A model generated the notes under the pieces. It made no database searches and was not told the DNA's origin. It was given only the letters and a program-made list of their open reading frames with translations. Position numbers and translations under genes: made by a program. From the NCBI GenBank assembly GCA_910586575.1, contig CAJUJQ010000117.1, positions 1 through 10,091 on the forward strand: 10,091 nt of DNA, given 5' to 3'. This DNA comes from an uncultured Clostridia bacterium (GTDB lineage: Bacteria; Bacillota; Clostridia; Oscillospirales; Butyricicoccaceae). Shown here piece by piece: positions 1-6,257 of this stretch (positions within the stretch are counted from its first letter, which is position 1; each line of letters opens with the position of its first letter).

Positions 1-141
1 CAGCAGCGATGATTGCCGTTCCAACTTCCCGCCGCAGCGGAGAAAGGGTGTCCAGAGGGACGAGTCCCTCTGGCGCTGTCCGCGCAGGACCGCCCGCCGC
101 GCAGGCGAACCGAACGGCAAACTTTAACGCACGCGAGTATA
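1..141 (-). repeat. Operon-end dispersed repeat, copy 1 (runs off left edge)
   Basis: This stretch matches 5996-6135 in the same orientation. By eye there are five substitutions (positions 6, 19, 49, 61, 133) and one extra base near position 25, about 96% identity. It contains a perfect 9-bp inverted repeat (52-60 with 65-73, CCAGAGGGA/TCCCTCTGG, loop CGAG). The repeat begins 11 bases beyond the yjbQ stop codon, so it lies in the 3' untranslated region of the pyr unit. It has no credible coding capacity: in the plus frame shared by the two copies the substitutions at 49, 61 and 133 all change the amino acid, and the indel shifts the frame. The true left boundary is outside the window. It is probably a REP- or MITE-like intergenic element, but the family is not identified. 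Confidence 0.85.
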
Positions 142-152
142 GCCTGAAGAAA

Positions 153-551
153 TCAATCCGACATCACTTTCACATAATATTTCCGGGTGCGCGGGCCGTC
201 GAACTCACAGAAATAAATGCCCTGCCAGGTGCCCAGGATGGGCTTGCCGTCCTCGATGAAAATGGTTTCGCTTGCGCCGACCGCCGAGCATTTCAAATGC
301 GCGTCCGAATTCCCTTCCATATGCCGGAACACGCGCCGGTCGGGGAACGCCTCGTCAAAGCCCAAAATCAGGTCGTTCTGCACATCGGGGTCGGCGTTCT
401 CGTTAATGGTAATCGCGCCCGTGGTATGCGGGCAGAACACCACGCAAATCCCGCTTTTCACCCCGGATTCCGAAACCACGCGGCGCACGGCCGCGGTAAT
501 ATTATAGAAGCCTTCCCGGCCGGTATCGAGCGTAAAGGACTGGGTTTTCAT
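153..551 (-). CDS. yjbQ: YjbQ/UPF0047 family protein (secondary thiamine-phosphate synthase family)
   Basis: This encodes a 132-residue cytosolic protein, full length for the UPF0047/YjbQ family (TIGR00149). Signature segments are visible: CPHTTGAITINENADPDV (about 40-57), HMEGNSDAHLK (77-87) and LGTWQGIYFCEFDGPRTR (106-123). The conserved histidines in the first two segments are the likely metal or active-site residues. Family members show weak thiamine-phosphate synthase activity and complement thiE mutants, but the physiological role is unsettled, so the thiamine label is tentative. The ATG overlaps the stop of the upstream HD-domain gene (ATGA) and follows an AAGGAGG site inside that gene, which fixes the start and suggests translational coupling. 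It is the last gene of the pyr unit and is followed directly by repeat copy 1. Confidence 0.93.
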   Translation of the reverse strand: MKTQSFTLDTGREGFYNITAAVRRVVSESGVKSGICVVFCPHTTGAITINENADPDVQNDLILGFDEAFPDRRVFRHMEGNSDAHLKCSAVGASETIFIEDGKPILGTWQGIYFCEFDGPRTRKYYVKVMSD

Positions 552-1123
552 GCTTTTTCCTCCTTGTCGCGGTTTTCGCGGAGATAGGTTGCTTCCAGGT
601 CGGACAGGTGCAGCTTGACCGCCAGCGGGTATTTCTCAAACGCGTGCGCCAGCGCAAAGGAGCCGCCCCGCACCGCTTCATCAAAGCCACCCATATGCCA
701 GCGGATGGCAACCGCCTCATCGTTTTTCAGGCGCATGAAGCGTTCAATCAGAAAGACTGACTTTTCGCCATGCCCGTAGGGGAAGCGGTCCTCAATCGCG
801 TAGACCGGGACCTTCTCCCACTGCCCGCGTTCATTCTTACGATTCCGCATTTCAATCGTGTAAAAGCCCGCCTTGCACAAATCATGCAGCAGCGTCACAA
901 CAGCGACCGACTCCGGATCGTCCACGCCTTCCTCGAAATGCTTTTCACGGAAAACCTTGTAAACATTCAGCGAATGCTCAAGCAGCCCGCCCTCGTATGC
1001 CGCGTGAAAGCGCGTAGATGCGGGCGCGGTGAAAAAATCGGTTGTTTCCATCCATTCCAGCAGCTTGGCAGCGCCGGGACGGTGCACAAATTCTTGAAAG
1101 ATATCCATAAACGCCTGTTTCAT
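548..1123 (-). CDS. HD-domain phosphohydrolase (function unassigned)
   Basis: The 191-residue product has an HD metal-dependent phosphohydrolase fold. Candidate metal ligands appear in order: H50 in EGGLLEHSL, H80-D81 in LLHDLCK, H118 in YGHGEKS, H143 in IRWHMGG and D175 in LHLSDLEA. HD enzymes hydrolyse phosphate esters, often of nucleotides or nucleic acids, but no substrate can be read from the sequence. No signal peptide or membrane segment is seen, so it is probably cytosolic. Its ATG overlaps the stop of the CCA-adding enzyme gene (ATGA), and its own stop overlaps the yjbQ start. The position next to an HD-containing CCA enzyme hints at RNA or nucleotide metabolism, which is inference only. 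The protein is intact, with no missing key residue. Confidence 0.85.
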   Translation of the reverse strand: MKQAFMDIFQEFVHRPGAAKLLEWMETTDFFTAPASTRFHAAYEGGLLEHSLNVYKVFREKHFEEGVDDPESVAVVTLLHDLCKAGFYTIEMRNRKNERGQWEKVPVYAIEDRFPYGHGEKSVFLIERFMRLKNDEAVAIRWHMGGFDEAVRGGSFALAHAFEKYPLAVKLHLSDLEATYLRENRDKEEKA

Positions 1124-2463
1124 GCGTGTGCTTCCTCCATTCGTTCGATGACAAGATCGCGCAGGGTGTCCACCTGGTTGAGTGACGGGTCCTCAATGAC
1201 GATGGACATCAGCCAGCGCTGCATCCGCCCAATCTCCGCGTCAGAAAGCCCCAAAAACTGCAAATCATAACCGTTCAGGCACAGGTCACGCACGGTCAGC
1301 GGCTGTTTTTCCGCCAGGATGCTGTTCAGCTGCCGCTCGGTTTCCTTGTACCAGCGCAGGTAATCCGGGTGGGTGCCCTGCCCGATGCAGTCGGCTTTTT
1401 TGAGGACGAGCAGCTCCCGGCAGCGCTGCTCGCCCCAGTTGGACAGCCGCCGGCGCACCTGCCGTTCCTCCTCGCCGAAGGGGACATCGTGCTGGCGCAC
1501 CAAAAAGGCGACGCTGCGCTGAAGCTCGCCGGGGGCATACAGTTCGCGCATGCGCTTTGCAGCCAGGGCTTCGGAAGCCTTCGGGTGTCCATAGAAATGC
1601 CCGACCTTGTGCTCATCCAGCGTAAAGGTTTCCGGCTTGCCCACATCGTGGAACAGCGCCGCCCAGCGCAGGGAAGGGGTCGGCGGGACCGACTCGACGA
1701 CGCGCACAGTATGTTCGTAAATATCGTAAAGGTGATGATAATTGTGCTGGTCGAAGCCAACCATCGGTTCCAGCTCGGGGAGCACCTCGGACAGCACGTC
1801 ATGTCCCTGCCGCAGCACGCGCCCCACGTAGCGCGCCAGCAGCAGGCGGTTCAGCTCGCTGAAAACGCGCTCGGGCGCTAAATGCAGCAGCGTATGGGAC
1901 TTCTGCCGCATGGCGGCGGCAGTATCCTCCTCCAGCGCAAAACCGGTCTCGGCGGCAAGCCGCAGGCCGCGCAGGATGCGCAGCGCGTCCTCCTCGAAGC
2001 GCTTGGCGGGCACGCCGACACAGCGCAGCAGCCCGGCGCGCAGGTCGCGCCGCCCGCCGAAGGGATCCACCAGCCCGCGTGTCGGGGAATATGCCATTGC
2101 GTTCACGGTAAAGTCGCGCCGGGAGAGGTCGAAGCGGATATCCTGCACGAAGCGCACGCCGTCCGGGTGCCTTGCGTCCGAGTAGCTCCCCTCGACGCGA
2201 TAGGTAGTAATTTCAATCGGCCCGCCGTCCACGGGCAGCAGGGTCACGGTACCGTGCCGAAGGCCGGTATCAAGGAAGCGCTCACCGGCGAGCGCCTGCT
2301 TGACCTGTTCGGGCGTTGCCGAGGTACACAGGTCGAAATCGTGCGGCCTGCGCCCCATCAGGGTATCCCGCACGCAGCCGCCGACCAGATAGGCGGAATG
2401 CCCGGCAGCTTCCAGCCGGCCCAGCGCAAGGTGGACGCAGTCGGGCAGCAAAAAGCCTCTCAT
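1120..2463 (-). CDS. cca: CCA-adding tRNA nucleotidyltransferase, HD-domain type
   Basis: This 447-residue class II CCA tRNA nucleotidyltransferase adds or repairs the 3'-terminal CCA of tRNAs using CTP and ATP. The N-terminal polymerase head shows LVGGCVRD (26-33) and the catalytic HDFD segment with D42 and D44. The RRDFTVNAMA motif is at 115-124, and the nucleotide-selecting EDALRILRGLR motif at 158-168. A helical neck and body follow. The C-terminal half carries an HD domain, with H251 in YEHT, H272-D273 in LFHDVGKPE and H293 in YGHP. HD domains in some family members give 2',3'-cyclic phosphodiesterase or phosphatase activity, so a repair role is possible. The length is normal for HD-bearing members. 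The start overlaps the DUF896 stop (ATGA) and the end overlaps the HD-protein start, placing it mid-operon. It is a housekeeping gene with no sign of damage. Confidence 0.95.
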   Translation of the reverse strand: MRGFLLPDCVHLALGRLEAAGHSAYLVGGCVRDTLMGRRPHDFDLCTSATPEQVKQALAGERFLDTGLRHGTVTLLPVDGGPIEITTYRVEGSYSDARHPDGVRFVQDIRFDLSRRDFTVNAMAYSPTRGLVDPFGGRRDLRAGLLRCVGVPAKRFEEDALRILRGLRLAAETGFALEEDTAAAMRQKSHTLLHLAPERVFSELNRLLLARYVGRVLRQGHDVLSEVLPELEPMVGFDQHNYHHLYDIYEHTVRVVESVPPTPSLRWAALFHDVGKPETFTLDEHKVGHFYGHPKASEALAAKRMRELYAPGELQRSVAFLVRQHDVPFGEEERQVRRRLSNWGEQRCRELLVLKKADCIGQGTHPDYLRWYKETERQLNSILAEKQPLTVRDLCLNGYDLQFLGLSDAEIGRMQRWLMSIVIEDPSLNQVDTLRDLVIERMEEAHA

Positions 2464-2666
2464 CTGCCGTCATCCTTTCGTTTCAGGCGGTGCGCCGTGC
2501 CGTCCGGGCGGAGGATAACGGTGTTGTCAAGCTGGCTTTGCAGGCTGCGCCGGAAGCCCGCGATATATTCCTTGCGCAGCGCTTTCTGCTCCTGCGCTTC
2601 TTCGGGCGTCAGCCCTTCTGTTTTCGCTTTCTTTGCCAGATAGTTAATACGGTCAATATCGGCCAT
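2460..2666 (-). CDS. DUF896 (YnzC/UPF0291) small protein
   Basis: The 68-residue product matches the DUF896/UPF0291 family, typified by Bacillus subtilis YnzC. INYLAKKAKTEGLTPEEAQEQ (about 7-27) is followed by LRKEYIAGFRRSLQSQLDN (30-48), a predicted helical hairpin, and then a short basic tail. The family is restricted mainly to Firmicutes, and its molecular function is not established. The ATG at 2666 is preceded by an AAGGG ribosome site nine bases away, and the stop overlaps the cca ATG, so translation of cca is probably coupled to it. A 75-base gap separates it from the phosphatase-GNAT gene, the widest gap inside the pyr unit. No convincing promoter was seen in that gap. Confidence 0.9.
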   Translation of the reverse strand: MADIDRINYLAKKAKTEGLTPEEAQEQKALRKEYIAGFRRSLQSQLDNTVILRPDGTAHRLKRKDDGR

Positions 2667-2673
2667 AGGAAAT

Positions 2674-2738
2674 AACCCTTTCTTATATTAGTCCTGTTCA
2701 CAGCCATTTGGGATTGCCGCCTAACGGGGGTAAGGGTT
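2674..2738 (-). promoter_or_regulatory. Possible long-range pairing that covers the DUF896 ribosome site
   Basis: In the gap before the DUF896 gene, AACCCTT (2732-2738 on the transcript strand) is exactly complementary to AAGGGTT (2674-2680), which contains the presumed ribosome-binding site. Pairing would loop out about 51 bases and hide that site. The match is only seven bases and could be chance. I see no supporting motif, so this is a weak suggestion. Confidence 0.2.
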
Positions 2739-2741
2739 GCT

Positions 2742-3923
2742 TCAACAATCAAACAGCGCGCTTTCTTCTTCCAGCGTGGGAACTTTAATCGGCTTTGCCA
2801 TCAGGAAATGTTTGCCGCAGGCGTTCTCAACCGGGCCGCGATTCTCAAAGGCGAACTTTTGATAGAATCCTTTTGCACGCTCGTTGTGCTCGGCAACCCG
2901 CGCGCAGAGGCATTCTATTCCGCGCGCACGATATACGCTGATTGCCTGCCCCAGAATCTGCTGGCTCAGGCCCGCGCCGCGCCAGTCCGATGAGATGCAC
3001 AGCCCGCCGACCATCCCACAGCCGGGAGCGGCCTGCTCCAATATGTTTAAGTAGACCAGCGCTGCCGGGGTTTCCTCCAGCATCCCGAAGGTGACGGCGC
3101 GGGGGTCTGCCCCGGCGCATGCTGCCGCCTGCGCCGCCAGTGCGTCCGCGTCGAAGTGCTCTAACGTGCCGTATGCATTGCGGTGCAGCTCGCGCATGTA
3201 ATCCAGGAAAAGCGGCTCGTCGTGCGCCGGGTCGTAGCCGCGGAACCACAGCTGCGCGGTCGATGGCGCGCCCTTGACGTTCGTCCAGCCGATGGAAGCG
3301 AAGGTCGAAAGCGCCTCGCTCAGGTGGGAAGCGTCATTCCAGTAAACGGCCTTGCACGCGGCATCCGAAAATTCCAGCTTTGCAACACAGGTATTGTCAC
3401 CCCAGCCGATTTCCCCGATCTGCCCGGGCGAAAGCCCCAGGGCGATGCACAGGCAGCCCCGGATGGCAGAGCCGTGGGAAACGACCACGATCGACTGCCC
3501 GTCATGCCGCGCCGCCAGCTCCCGCAGGGCGCTGAAAACGCGTTCCCCCGCGGCAATCACGCTTTCCCCGCCGGGGACGACGCACTGGGCGGGATTGTGC
3601 TGCCATTCGGCGTAGCGTTCCGGGGCAATGCGCGGCAGGAGCGCCCACGGCGCGTCCTCCCAGTCGCCCATGTTGATTTCGCGCAGCGCCGGACGGATTT
3701 GCACCCGCATGCCCTTGCGGTCGGCAATCGCCTTGGCGGTATGGCGGGCGCGGTACAGGTCGGAGGCGTAAACGGCGGCGAGCGGTACGTCCGCAAAGCG
3801 GTCGGCCACGCAATCCAGCTGGGCGGGCGCGCGATGGGTCAGCAGGGAATCATATTGCCCGTGGCAGCGGCGGTAAACGTTGCCTTCCGCTTCGGCGTGG
3901 CGTACCAGATAAAGGGTTGTCAT
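2742..3923 (-). CDS. Histidine phosphatase (phosphoglycerate mutase-like)-GNAT acetyltransferase fusion
   Basis: This is a two-domain protein of 393 residues. Residues 1 to about 200 form a histidine phosphatase domain: the RHG-type motif LVRHAEAEGN (6-15, phospho-acceptor H9), an arginine-rich SDLYRARHTA segment (54-63), the acidic EINMGDWED region (82-90) and the second catalytic histidine H150 in VVSHGSAIR. Residues from about 210 to 380 resemble a GNAT N-acetyltransferase, with the acetyl-CoA loop DWRGAGLSQQIL at 313-324 and the typical terminal NERAKGFYQKFAFE at 347-360. Both domains keep their key residues, so both are probably active, but neither substrate can be inferred. The ATG overlaps the pyrD stop (ATGA) and follows a GGAGGTG site inside pyrD, indicating tight coupling to pyrimidine synthesis. 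The domains are usually separate proteins. The continuous frame and normal linker argue against a sequencing error. Confidence 0.88.
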   Translation of the reverse strand: MTTLYLVRHAEAEGNVYRRCHGQYDSLLTHRAPAQLDCVADRFADVPLAAVYASDLYRARHTAKAIADRKGMRVQIRPALREINMGDWEDAPWALLPRIAPERYAEWQHNPAQCVVPGGESVIAAGERVFSALRELAARHDGQSIVVVSHGSAIRGCLCIALGLSPGQIGEIGWGDNTCVAKLEFSDAACKAVYWNDASHLSEALSTFASIGWTNVKGAPSTAQLWFRGYDPAHDEPLFLDYMRELHRNAYGTLEHFDADALAAQAAACAGADPRAVTFGMLEETPAALVYLNILEQAAPGCGMVGGLCISSDWRGAGLSQQILGQAISVYRARGIECLCARVAEHNERAKGFYQKFAFENRGPVENACGKHFLMAKPIKVPTLEEESALFDC

Positions 3924-4825
3924 AGCAATACACCTCCGGAAAGCGCGGAAGCATTCTCGATGTGATGCACGTTCAGGTAGCTTTTCAGCTCCGCCAGCGC
4001 CTTGACCGGACAGAGCGGGTCACGGAACAGCGCCGCGCCGATGGAAACCGCGTCCGCACCCGCCAGCATCATTTCTACCACGTCGCGCCCGCTGCTGATG
4101 CCACCCATGCCAAGGATGGGCACCTTCACCGCCTGCCGCACCTGGTATACCATGCGCACCGCGACCGGCAGCACCGCCGGGCCGGACAAGCCGCCCATGG
4201 TATTGGAGAGCACCGGGCGGCGGGTCTCGGTATCGATACGCATGCCCAGAATGGTGTTGATTAAGGAAAGCGCGTCCGCCCCGGCGCCTACCGCCGCGCG
4301 CGCGATTTCCGCGATATCGGTCACATTGGGGGAGAGCTTGACAATGAGCGGCTTTTTGGCGTACTTTTTCGCCGCCGAGACCACTTCGTCCACCATGCGC
4401 GGCTGGGTGCCGAAAGCCATGCCGCCGCATTTGACATTGGGACAGGAAATGTTCATTTCAATCAAATCGACGTCCGCGTCGGAAATCTTTTCGACCATGC
4501 CGCAGTATTCTTCGACCGTATTGCCGGAAACATTCGCAATGATCGCGGTATCGAACTGCCTCAGATAAGGAATCTGCTCGGAAATAAACCGGTCAATGCC
4601 GGGGTTTTGCAGGCCGACACAGTTGAGCATCCCGGAGGGGGTCTCCGCAATGCGGGGGGCGGGGTTGCCGGGGCGCTCGGTCGGGGTCAGCCCCTTGACC
4701 GAAATGCCGCCCAGCGCCGAAGGGTTGAAGAACTGGCCGTATTCATGCCCGAAGCCAAAGGTGCCGGAAGCTACGGTGATCGGGTTTTTCAATGTCACGC
4801 CGCAGAAATCTACCGCTAAATTCAT
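3920..4825 (-). CDS. pyrD: Dihydroorotate dehydrogenase, catalytic subunit (type 1B)
   Basis: This 301-residue FMN enzyme oxidises dihydroorotate to orotate, the fourth step of UMP synthesis. As a class 1B enzyme it acts in the cytosol with PyrK and passes electrons to NAD+. Evidence includes the N-terminal NPITVASGTFGFG (14-26), the SVKGLT segment (42-47), the catalytic-loop cysteine C128 in NISCPNVKCGG (125-135), the phosphate-binding GMGGISSGRD region and the terminal GADAVSIGAALF. The ATG at 4825 is chosen because AAGGAGG sits eight bases upstream and the protein then has family length. Upstream in-frame codons run into pyrK and are unconserved. It starts 13 bases after the pyrK stop, so the two subunits are made together. 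Its stop overlaps the start of the phosphatase-GNAT gene. Confidence 0.96.
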   Translation of the reverse strand: MNLAVDFCGVTLKNPITVASGTFGFGHEYGQFFNPSALGGISVKGLTPTERPGNPAPRIAETPSGMLNCVGLQNPGIDRFISEQIPYLRQFDTAIIANVSGNTVEEYCGMVEKISDADVDLIEMNISCPNVKCGGMAFGTQPRMVDEVVSAAKKYAKKPLIVKLSPNVTDIAEIARAAVGAGADALSLINTILGMRIDTETRRPVLSNTMGGLSGPAVLPVAVRMVYQVRQAVKVPILGMGGISSGRDVVEMMLAGADAVSIGAALFRDPLCPVKALAELKSYLNVHHIENASALSGGVLL

Positions 4826-4838
4826 ACTTACCGCCTCC

Positions 4839-5630
4839 TTATGATTCCCAAACAACGTCTTTTGCGTCAAATACGGGGCCATTTTTGCAGACATGCCCGT
4901 AGTAGGTTCCGCCGTTTTCGTCCTTGAGGGCGCAGGCGCAGACCAGGCACGCGCCAATGCCGCAGCCCATGCGCTCTTCCATGGAAACCTGGCAGGGCAG
5001 CCCGGCTTCCCCGGCGCAGGCGGCAACCGCGCGCAGCATGTTCCTGGGACCGCAGGCACAAACTGCGGTAAAGTCCTGGCAGCGCTGTTTGAAGAGGTTT
5101 GTTACAAAACCGTGCGTCCCGTAGGAACCGTCGTCGGTCGCGATTTCGACCGTCCCCAGCGCGCGGAATTCCTCCTCAAGGATCACCATGGATTTGCTGC
5201 GGAACCCCAGGATTGCGGCAGGCTCCGCGCCCTGCGCCTTTGCGGCCTTCATCGCCAGCAGCAGGGGCGGCACACCGATGCCGCCGCCGACAAAGACCGG
5301 GCGCGCCCCGATGCCGGACAGGCGGAAACCGTTCCCGAGCGTCCCCAGCACATCGAGCGTGTCGCCGGGTGCGCGTGTACTCAGCCACTGCGTGCCCTGC
5401 CCCTTTGCCTGAAAGACCAGGCGCAGGCTGCCGCCCGCCACGTCGCATATCGAAATCGGGCGGCGCAGGAAGTTCCCTTCCCCGCAGGCGATATGGACAA
5501 ACTGCCCCGGGCAAGCACGGACAGCCAGTTCCGGCGCGTTGATTTCTAATGTATACAGCCTGTCGGCAAGTTTTTGGATGGCGGATACCTCGCAGTCCGC
5601 CTGCACCGGACGGGTGGTTTCTTCGGTCAT
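4839..5630 (-). CDS. pyrK: Dihydroorotate dehydrogenase, electron-transfer subunit
   Basis: The 263-residue PyrK carries FAD and a [2Fe-2S] cluster and moves electrons from the FMN of PyrD to NAD+. The N-terminal ferredoxin-reductase-like barrel ends in the FAD-binding RRPISICD (56-63). The NAD-binding domain contains VGGGIGVPPLL (114-124) and CACGPRNML (191-199). The C-terminal cluster ligands are C223, C228, C231 and C248, with the expected CX4CX2C...C spacing. I start at the ATG at 5630 because AGGAGGG lies eight bases before it. An in-frame ATG nine codons earlier has no good ribosome site, and its codons overlap that AGGAGGG. It is the first gene of the left unit, behind a good sigma-A-like promoter, with pyrD directly downstream. 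Confidence 0.95.
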   Translation of the reverse strand: MTEETTRPVQADCEVSAIQKLADRLYTLEINAPELAVRACPGQFVHIACGEGNFLRRPISICDVAGGSLRLVFQAKGQGTQWLSTRAPGDTLDVLGTLGNGFRLSGIGARPVFVGGGIGVPPLLLAMKAAKAQGAEPAAILGFRSKSMVILEEEFRALGTVEIATDDGSYGTHGFVTNLFKQRCQDFTAVCACGPRNMLRAVAACAGEAGLPCQVSMEERMGCGIGACLVCACALKDENGGTYYGHVCKNGPVFDAKDVVWES

Positions 5631-5690
5631 CTGTATAGCCCTCCTGTATATTGGCACGTTTCATTTTCCCTGTTTATCTGTTGTATCTAT

Positions 5691-5719
5691 ATTGTAACCT
5701 ATTCCGCCGGAAAAGGCAA
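5691..5719 (-). promoter_or_regulatory. Sigma-A-like promoter for the pyrK operon
   Basis: On the minus strand a TTGCCT -35 box (5714-5719) is followed after exactly 17 bases by a TACAAT -10 box (5691-5696), matching four and five of six consensus bases. Transcription would start near 5684 and give a leader of about 54 bases ending in the strong pyrK ribosome site. That leader is too short for a classical PyrR attenuator, and no PyrR-box-like sequence was seen in it. Confidence 0.55.
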
Positions 5720-5735
5720 TCCGCAAATTTGAATT

Positions 5736-5781
5736 GCCGCTGCATTTTCGAGCGGCTGTCATCCCGGAGGGAAGGCCTCCG
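5736..5781 (-). other. Two small perfect hairpins upstream of the pyrK promoter
   Basis: Two six-bp stems lie next to each other: GCCGCT/AGCGGC (5736-5741 with 5751-5756, loop nine) and CGGAGG/CCTCCG (5765-5770 with 5776-5781, loop five). Neither is followed by a T run, so they are poor terminators. They could be part of a longer leader if a promoter further upstream is used, or be incidental in GC-rich sequence. No known riboswitch class is recognised. The rest of 5782-5882 shows nothing identifiable. Confidence 0.3.
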
Positions 5782-5882
5782 AAGCAATCCGCTGACGGGA
5801 CCGGCTCCAATCATACCATGGCAGTATACTGCAAATAACGGCTGGCCGCAATGGATGCCGATACAAAAATCTGCGGGGGAAT

Positions 5883-5918
5883 AAAAAGGGGACCTGCGAA
5901 ACGCAAGCCCTCTTTTTT
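5883..5918 (-). terminator. Intrinsic, probably bidirectional terminator
   Basis: An imperfect GC-rich stem (GGG 5888-5890 with CCC 5908-5910, TGCG 5895-5898 with CGCA 5902-5905, AAA loop) is flanked by an A run on the left and a T run on the right. On the minus strand the stem is followed by TTTTTATT, as expected for stopping readthrough from the arg operon before the pyrK promoter. On the plus strand it is followed by TTTTTT. The internal mismatch makes the stem modest, but the flanking runs are good. Confidence 0.6.
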
Positions 5919-5958
5919 ATTTATACTCACAAATGAAAAGATTTGCCGTATTCACCCA

Positions 5959-5988
5959 CCCTGCCCACCATCCGTTTGGCGGGCAGGG
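5959..5988 (-). other. Strong 11-bp hairpin in the arg operon 3' region
   Basis: On the minus strand CCCTGCCCGCC (5978-5988) pairs with GGTGGGCAGGG (5959-5969) around an eight-base loop. All 11 positions pair if one G-U wobble is allowed. On the plus strand the same position would be an A-C mismatch, so the structure fits minus-strand RNA better. No T run follows. It abuts repeat copy 2 and may belong to the same element, since copy 1 is cut off by the window edge just before the equivalent position. Confidence 0.5.
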
Positions 5989-5995
5989 CAAGGTG

Positions 5996-6135
5996 CAGCA
6001 ACGATGATTGCCGCTCCAATTCCCGCCGCAGCGGAGAAAGGGAGTCCAGAGGGATGAGTCCCTCTGGCGCTGTCCGCGCAGGACCGCCCGCCGCGCAGGC
6101 GAACCGAACGGCAAACTTTAACGCACACGAGTATA
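5996..6135 (-). repeat. Operon-end dispersed repeat, copy 2
   Basis: This is the second copy of the element at 1-141, in the same orientation, lying about 120 bases after the argF stop. Its nine-bp inverted repeat (6046-6054 with 6059-6067) is intact, with loop TGAG instead of CGAG. The right boundary is sharp: after GAGTATA the flanks diverge (ATGGG here, GCCTG in copy 1). No terminal inverted repeats or target duplications were recognised, and no transposase is present. Short reading frames cross it on both strands but are not conserved between the copies, so it is treated as non-coding. Confidence 0.85.
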
Positions 6136-6223
6136 ATGGGGGTAGGAACAGCCGTTGGATTGGGGTGTCCGGCTAGGAATGCGCGCTTCACCGAGAACGG
6201 CGCAAAATCACCGGCTTATCAGA

Positions 6224-6256
6224 CCTGCCCGGGAAGCAAAGCAGCCTCCGGACAGG
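6224..6256 (-). terminator. Hairpin immediately after the argF stop codon
   Basis: One base after the argF TAA, CCTGTCCGG (6248-6256) pairs with CCGGGCAGG (6224-6232) on the transcript strand, giving a nine-bp stem with one G-U pair and a 15-base loop. There is no T run directly after it, only GATTTTGC further on. It could be a weak or factor-assisted terminator, or a stabilising 3' end. The remaining bases, 6136-6223, show nothing recognisable. Confidence 0.4.
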
Positions 6257-6257
6257 T

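Noticed and set aside
9..587. A 192-residue plus-strand frame and a similar frame at 5943-6176 share a peptide (RRSGERxSRGxSPSGAVRAG...), suggesting a small gene family.
   Set aside because: The similarity comes from the non-coding repeat. In that frame the substitutions at 49, 61 and 133 are all amino-acid-changing, the indel breaks the upstream frame, and the first frame then runs antisense through yjbQ.
1882..2643. A long plus-strand frame of 253 residues opposite cca.
   Set aside because: It is antisense to a clearly recognised enzyme with all its motifs. The product is low-complexity and arises from the GC-rich codon pattern of cca.
2680..2741. A promoter for DUF896 based on TAATAT/TATAAG sequences.
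   Set aside because: No -35-like sequence is found 16-18 bases upstream of either candidate.
4826..5059. An N-terminal extension of PyrD within the pyrK region.
   Set aside because: The extension overlaps the PyrK iron-sulfur domain in another frame and has no conserved sequence. A strong ribosome site and family-length start exist at 4825.
5631..5882. A PyrR-type attenuator or riboswitch ahead of pyrK.
   Set aside because: No PyrR box, T-box or known riboswitch core was recognised. The leader from the best promoter is only about 54 bases, and the hairpins lack T runs.
5917..6114. A minus-strand 65-residue frame crossing repeat copy 2.
   Set aside because: There is no ribosome site or family match. 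It is composed mostly of the repeat and its hairpins, and is probably a spurious frame of the kind often predicted in such repeats.
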